The notes below the pieces were generated by a model. It was not told where the DNA came from, did no database searches, and was given only the letters and a program-made list of their open reading frames with translations. Position numbers and translations under genes: made by a program. This document shows, piece by piece, positions 58,070-64,000 of a stretch of 64,000 nucleotides of DNA; position 1 is the first letter of the stretch, and each line of letters begins with the position of its first letter. Source of the stretch: Lutraria lutraria (Eukaryota; Mollusca; Bivalvia; Venerida; Mactridae); the NCBI GenBank assembly GCA_964023205.1, contig OZ026833.1, positions 40,455,137 through 40,519,136 of the forward strand, read 5' to 3'.

Positions 58070-61009
58070 CACACGGTATAACCGGATGAATGCCCTACAG
58101 AGTGATGACTACCCAACAGAGGTAAACACCGATGACGGGTGAGTAGTGGTGTTATATTTCTTACCAGCAATTCTCGAATTCGGGCTTTCTTTTGGATCTA
58201 ATGATATGTGAATGACCACGAAGGTTGAAATGAACTATTCAAACAGTCTCGCATGCTATCTTTGCGGAATAAAGCTGATAGCGCCTATTTATACACGACA
58301 CGCAGAAAATAATGCTCAAATCTCACATTTATTGCCCGATATTAAACAGTTTGCGATAGTTTTGAACTATTTAACCTCATAGATCTAACGAAATATCATC
58401 TATGAACAATTCTGTAGAGTTACAACTCTGTCCATGCTCTTAAACCGATGTTTGACCCTTCCAAAGAGACCCTGGTATGCGCAAAAATGATGACGTTTAG
58501 CGCCGAGGAGATTTTGAGAGGATGACGTGAACTACAGACGATGAAAAATATGGATGACGTTCACGGCTGAGGAAAGGAATTAATGAAATTGCCATTTTGC
58601 ACAGTTTCAATCGTTTTTTACCCGGTAAAGCATGGAATCTTTCGAAATGTACATGTCAATGAGCATTTTTCAACAGAAAGTGTTGAATAGGATAGCCTAA
58701 CACGTATATTATTCATATACATATGTACATTTATTCAATATATACCGTCATTCCAGTTACTGTAGTCACTCGAAGAATCTATGACATTTACATGACAAAT
58801 CTTTATTTATTTGAATGTAAATATTCTGAAATCTAGTCATATAGAATTCAGCCTAGTTCTGTTCCGACATTACATACATACTCAGCATACTATCCAATGA
58901 AATTTAATGGTAAGGGAAGCTAATCAAGACTATTCCGTCATTTTACTGTCATTTAAACAAGCTTCCCGTAATACCGTTTTTACATAGACGGTAACAGCAG
59001 TCTGCAGTCTTCCATATCTATATGTCAGGTGTGCATGATTAAAATATTTTAGCAAGCCCTTTTTAAACATAAATTGGCTGGCACATATGTAAATGTATCA
59101 TTGATAAAGTTTTTTACAGAAATTGATATTTAGTTTTATTTTCTATTAGAGTCTATAGATGTGTAAATTTTACAAACAAGTGGGCCAAGATGGCCCTTGG
59201 TCGCTCACATGAGAACAAAGGCACTATAATTAATGTCCAGATAATATAGTTTCCATCTCGTATAATCCATTTTTACGTAGATTTGAGATCAAAACCAACA
59301 ATGAAGGAAACAAGCTAAAACGTAGCAAATTTCCTAATCCAAGGGCCCATAACTCTTGAAGTTGTGGACCGATTCCACCCATAACTAAACTTGTCAAAGA
59401 CCGTAAGGTCATACACATTCATTCTAAATATGATTAGGATTGGTGAATAAATGAAGGCGCTAGAGTGTAAACAAGCTAAACATAGCAAACTGTGTAAGTC
59501 AAGGGCCCATAACTCTAGAAGTTATTGTCCAATTTTGCCCATAATCGTACTTTTCCGAGACATTGTGGCCATATACATTGTGAGCAAGTTTGATCACGAT
59601 TTGTTCAGAGCTGTGGATGCTAGAGTGTAAACAAGCCAATTGTGGACGGACGACGGACGCCGGACATTCATCGATCCTAAAAGCTCACCTGGTGAGCTAA
59701 AAAAAACTTTTCATATTTGTATTATTTTTCAATGATACAGTTACCTGTGGGCAGGAAGTATTTACTTGACAAACCAACATTACTTCGTCATATGAAGTCT
59801 AAGTCTGAGTTTCATGCTCTTTAGATACCTTTAAAATCGTAATCAAATTAAAAGCATTTCAGTCATTTATATTAATCAGCTACTAATTTAATTTAGATAC
59901 AATCATCTACGTCCAATACATTTACACTTATCAAATGTCATCGATACTACATTTGAATTCGATACTGAAAGTTGCGTACGCACGCATTAAGTAAGACGTG
60001 ATTGAGCATCACAAAAAAAACTTTCTTGAGCCTATCTTCAAGAAGTCATGCACACCTTTAGATATGAAAGACTGCAGACTGCTTTCCCGTCTGTATAAAA
60101 ACGGTATTACGGGAAGCTTGTTTAAATGACAGTAAAATGACGGAATAGTCTTGATTAGCTTCCCTTACCATTAAATTACATTGGATAGTATGCTGAGTAT
60201 GTATGTAATGTCGGAACAGAACTAGGCTGAATTCTATATGACTAGATTTCAGAATATTTACATTCAAATAAATAAAGATTTGTCATGTAAATGTCATAGA
60301 TTCTTCGAGTGACTACAGTAACTAGAATGACGGTATATATTGAATAAATGTACATATGTATATGAATAATATACGTGTTAGGCTATCCTATTCAACACTT
60401 TCTGTTGAAAAATGCTCATTGACATGTACATTTCGAAAGATTCCATGCTTTACCGGGTAAAAAACGATTGAAACTGTGCAAAATGGCAATTTCATTAATT
60501 CCTTTCCTCAGCCGAGAACGTCATCCATATTTTTTCATCGTCTGTCGTTCACGTCATCCTCTCAAAATCTCCTCGGCGCTAAACGTCATCATTTTTGCGC
60601 ATACCAGGGTCTCTTTGGGAGGGTCAAACATCGGTTTAAGAGCATGGACAGAGTTGTAACTTTACAGAATTGTTCATAGATGCTATTTCGTTTGATCTAT
60701 GAGGTTAAATAGTTCAAAACTATCGCAAACTGTTTAATTTCGGGCAATAAATGTGAGATTTGAGCATTATTTTCTGCGTGTCGTGTATAAACAGGCGCTA
60801 TCAGCTTTATTCCGCAAAGATAGCATGCGAGACTGTTTGAATAGTTCATTTCAACCTTCGTGGTTATTCACATATCCTTAGATCCAAAAGAAAGCCCGAA
60901 TTCGAGAATTGCTGGTAAGAAATTTAACACCACTACTCACCCGTCATCGGTGTTTACCTCTGTTGGGTAGTCATCACTCTGTAGGGCATTCATCCGGTTA
61001 TACCGTGTG
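58070..61009. mobile_element. foldback DNA transposon 2 with long inverted arms and 5 bp target duplication
   Basis: The ends are perfect inverses, CACACGGTATAACCGGATGA onward. The arms are about 950 bp (58070-59022 and 60058-61009) and nearly identical. TTAAC flanks both sides (58065-58069 and 61010-61014) and occurs once in the unsplit SINE at 63659-63663, which proves the insertion and its target duplication. The interior (59023-60057) holds a dispersed repeat at 59150-59697 and no transposase. Ends starting CAC and a 5 bp duplication match foldback element 1, although the rest of the arms is different. An alternative reading with a TTAA target (piggyBac-like) leaves an unmatched C at one end. 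Confidence 0.85.
59150..59697 (-). repeat. dispersed bivalve-type repeat nested in foldback element 2
   Basis: Inverse of 32727-33200. It ends with 'gacggacgacggacgccgga' and 'aagctcacctggtgagcta'. It lies between the arms, so it either was captured or inserted later. Confidence 0.7.
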
Positions 61010-61194
61010 TTAACCCTCGGTGATAGAGGGTCATGGGTTCGACCCCAGCTACCGATCATGTTTCTTTATGTGAGAAAGTAGACAGTTGCTTACGATTGAT
61101 GGGAGTCTAGAATTGGTTCTCCCCAAGAATGATAGTTAGGTGACATACATTAGGATTGGAAGGACAATATTCACAACGAATGTATACCTATGCT

Positions 61195-62525
61195 TTAATT
61201 TGTATTCAGGTTTTGATCATTGTTCAGTGCGCCATCTGAATTTCGATCATCTACACGTATATCCACTTTAGATCCACCAATCGGAGTTAATGGGCCAATC
61301 ATAGACAAAACTACAGGGAGTAGGAGGAGGGCATGGAGAATTCCAAATGTAATAACAAGACTCATAACTTTATAAAGCGTATTAAATATGAAGGACTTGG
61401 CAAAGACCAGCATTAGAACCCACAGAATTGATGACACAGCACCGTGAACTATCGGTGCACCAGACCTTTCAATACCTGCTTTCATACGTTCATTCCTAGT
61501 TTCACCCCTCGATACCATGTAACCATGGCAAACATGGGCAGCAAAATCTACAGAGAACCCTTTACTCATAATGACATGAATCATTGTTATAGAGCTTAAA
61601 GTCAATCCTAAAAATGCAATGAAGCCAAAAATACCAAATGTTATCATAGCAACTGTAACAGAAACGTACACAAGTAAAAGTGGATGTGGCATGAATATAC
61701 ATGTTACAACAAACACCATTGCAATTGCAATACCAACAGTTTGAAGTGTTTGTGATAATATAACTACCTACTGTTAATAAATCAGAAACACTGGAGCGAA
61801 AGCAAATGCTGGAAGAGAACTGTCAGAAACCAGCTCTCGCATTCGCAACATAAAGTTTCCCTGGTCTTGTGAACCTTTTATGCTCTCTGACATGACGTAA
61901 AACCGAGCTGCAATAATACTAGCGTTACTGTTGTTAATAACAACATCGTTTCTAAATCGAGCATTTTCAGCCTTGTTAAGAAATGTTTGAAGGCCTGAAA
62001 TGAATGCCGTCTCGGAAGTAAGAACATAATTAGCACTCGCTTTGTATTCTGTCAGCCAGTCTATTGTGAAAGAATTATGTACCGTGCTTTCAGCTCGTAA
62101 GATTACTAATAGTGAGGCAATATTATTTTGAACATTAGAATGTGAATATGTCAATGGTTCCTTGATGACAATTGAAACGGCAGTTCCACCTAAGAAGTTT
62201 GTGTCAATATTTTCTCTATACATATAATAGTATGAGTCATCAGCAACGAGGTCTTTCAGTCTAAGTCCTTGCTCCAGACGTGTGCAACCCCAGAAAGACA
62301 ATCCGAGGTATACAGCAAAAATAACGAGGACAATACATTTTGCAGGCTTTGGTATTGTGACTTTTGGAATTAACCATTTAGGAAATTTGTCTGGTAGACT
62401 CTCTGATTCACGTGTTCCTTTCGGTTTACGACCTGTGCAACACAGTAAGTAGCATTTATTATGATTCTTCTTATCCACGTCCTCTGGATCCTTAACTTTC
62501 AAACATGTTGCATAATGTCTGTTGT
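61195..62525 (-). pseudogene. Patched-domain (RND / sterol-sensing) protein, 3' part, tandem unit 1
   Basis: On the minus strand the frame starts at the unit junction (NRHYATCLKVKDPEDVDKKN) and runs through an extracellular segment (TYSHSNVQNNIASL, TIDWLTEYKASANYV). It then meets two nonsense codons at about 61771 and 61765, where the plus copy has YEQSLVIF. It resumes as SQTLQTVGIAIAMVFVV and continues through GLTLSSITMIHV, GFSVDFAAHVCHGYM (TM10 motif with its Asp) and FGILHALLLLPVVLS to NLNTN and a stop at 61195. It is better preserved than the copy at 30895-32610. The N-terminal half and exon a are absent, cut exactly at the tandem junction. It could be made as a fragment only if the two stops were avoided; I regard it as a pseudogene. 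Confidence 0.85.
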
Positions 62526-63607
62526 CGATTACCGGGATTAGATCATGTGCATATATACAAACCATTTATTGAGTATTTGATTCTTGTATTTGTAGCACAA
62601 TGATTGTTATAAAGTTACCAATCATGAGAGGGACATGTATTAAGCAAGGAAGTGAGGTAGCAGTTAAAACACTGTATTAAAAGTCAAACCCAACACATAG
62701 AAAATATCATATAGAGTATAGTAAGTATACGCTGTACATATACAAAATCTGACAAACGTACAATATGCAAATTGAACATAAATACAGATACAGAACACCG
62801 TTTTATAAACAAATATGCTCCTCATATACTGCGAATAAATCAGTATCTTAATAAACTGTTAAAAATATCGTGTAGGTAGGGTAGCGTGTTCGATTCTCCA
62901 ATTTGTACAGGGGGGTAGTGATCACAATAATTGTCACTTATTCTAACAAATATCACAAATCCAAATTAAGTAATACAGTTTATTTCTCTACACAAAAACA
63001 ACTTCAAGTTTACAAGTACAAATAATTGTAATTGTTCTCTCATACGTCATGACTACATGTTTCATTGAATAATTAAATTTCTTCCTAATTGAAATCAAAA
63101 GATATCCTATTCCATACTAAAATAATCTAAAGTAATCTGGCCCGACTGACCCCGAACAACAGTTTACTCCAACTTATATACTCACCCCTCCAAATATGGA
63201 ACATAACCCCATTGATATATCATCCCTTCCCATATATGAAGGGTGTAGCATAATAAATCTCAGATGTAGCCCCGATATCAGGTGTGTAACACCATAAATC
63301 TTTCTTGTAGCATTATCAAGCCACACTGAAGCCTGGTGTTGATTTATAATGCTATATACTTTATCGATTGTTCTCAGAGAAACATAATTATATTCTTGCA
63401 AAGGTCACTAAGGTGAACCATGTGCAGTCACTGGAACAATTCATCTTTACCAACCAAGAAGTTCACTTCTTTGGTGCCCAGTATTGTAATGAAATATTAC
63501 AAGTACATAATGCATCTTTACACATATACTGTATATCTAAAAACACAACAAAACTAAAAAAATGTCTTTTCACATAACGTTAAAAGTGAAGTGTATTTGG
63601 GACTGGA

Positions 63608-63800
63608 TCGACCTGCCTTCATGGTCGAACGGTTTAGGCCGCTGACTTCAATTAACTGTTAACCCTCGGTGATAGAGGGTCATGGCTTCGACCCCAGCTA
63701 CCGACCATGTTTCTTTATGTGAGAAAGTAGACAGTTGCTTACGATTGATGGGAGTCTAGAATTGGTTCTCCCCAAGAATGATAGTTAGGTGACATACATT
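63608..63800 (+). repeat. tRNA-derived SINE, unsplit
   Basis: Head with A-box TGGTCGAACGGTTTAGGCCG, a variable-arm-like hairpin (CCCTCGGTGATAGAGGG) and a B-box-like GGCTTCGACCCC. The long variable region suggests a tRNA-Leu or tRNA-Ser ancestor. The acceptor stem does not pair well, so it is not a tRNA gene. Confidence 0.75.
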
Positions 63801-63843
63801 AGGATTGGAAGGACAATATTCACAACGAATGTATACCTATGCT

Positions 63844-64000
63844 TTAATTTGTATTCAGGTTTTGATCATTGTTCAGTGCGCCATCTGAAATTCGATCATC
63901 TACACGTATATCCACTTTAGATCCACCAATCGGAGTTAATGGGCCAATCATAGACAAAACTACAGGGAGTAGGAGGAGGGCATGGAGAATTCCAAATGTA
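63844..64000 (-). pseudogene. Patched-domain protein, C-terminal end, tandem unit 2 (partial)
   Basis: The last about 50 codons (LPVVLSMIGPLTPIGGSKVD to NLNTN, stop at 63844-63846) match 61195-61350 with one amino-acid change (N to I before SDGALNN). The rest lies beyond the window, so intactness cannot be judged. It is listed as a pseudogene by analogy with its neighbour. Confidence 0.6.

Larger units (their letters stand above)
58012..61160 (+). repeat. tRNA-derived SINE split by foldback element 2
   Basis: The left part (58012-58069) has the A-box region TGGTCGAACGGTTTAGGCCG. The right part (61010-61160) has a variable-arm-like GGTGATAGAGGGTCA, the B box GGGTTCGACCCC and the SINE body 'gtgagaaagtagacagttgc'. 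The unsplit version is at 63608-63800. Confidence 0.8.
56968..62525. repeat. tandem unit 1 of a Patched-gene array
   Basis: The unit consists of about 1.1 kb of spacer, a SINE (split by foldback element 2), and the 3' half of a minus-strand Patched-domain gene. At 62526 the unit starts again with 'cgattaccgggattagatca', nearly identical to 56968. Without the 2.94 kb foldback element the unit is about 2.6 kb. Confidence 0.85.
62526..64000. repeat. tandem unit 2 of the Patched-gene array (runs off the window)
   Basis: Begins at the copy of 56968 and repeats the spacer, SINE and gene 3' end with few differences. It lacks foldback element 2. Confidence 0.85.

Noticed and set aside
63608..63707. 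Possible functional tRNA-Leu or tRNA-Ser gene
   Set aside because: A and B boxes are clear but the acceptor stem does not pair, and a SINE body shared with other copies follows. The same holds for 3385-3595 and 26812-27060.

Overview
The window looks like nuclear DNA of a mollusc, most likely a bivalve. It is AT-rich, its coding sequence is broken by GT-AG introns, and it carries tRNA-derived SINEs, an endonuclease/reverse-transcriptase LINE, several terminal-inverted-repeat (TIR) elements and dispersed repeats of the GGTGAGC type familiar from bivalve genomes. There is no bacterial operon, rRNA or CRISPR array. The species cannot be named from sequence alone.

The backbone is a large, diverged direct duplication. 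Unit A (about 8460-27370) and unit B (about 37345-54680) each carry a five-exon minus-strand gene for a monocarboxylate-transporter-like (SLC16 / major facilitator) protein. All splice phases match between the copies and both coding sequences are open, so both may work. Because the copies align, each insertion can be read against its empty site in the other: a 3.4 kb foldback transposon in intron 1 of A, a 3.1 kb TIR element in the minisatellite upstream of A, and a 6.1 kb LINE at the left side of B that lies between two nearly identical 364 bp direct repeats. The last intron of each transporter gene is built almost wholly of a roughly 52 bp minisatellite derived from the 3' splice site and start of the last exon, with about 8 units in A and about 25 in B.

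The rest is decayed sequence. At 1585-3180 lie remains of an animal type I polyketide synthase (acyltransferase, ketoreductase and acyl-carrier pieces). At 30895-32610 (+) and 61195-62525 (-) are broken copies of a Patched-domain (RND / sterol-sensing) protein; the minus copy belongs to a tandem array whose next unit runs off the right edge. A second foldback transposon (58070-61009) split a SINE in that array, and the next unit still holds the unsplit SINE.

The best-supported working genes are the two transporters. No multi-gene pathway is visible; the interest lies in how repeats and transposons have reshaped a pair of paralogues.
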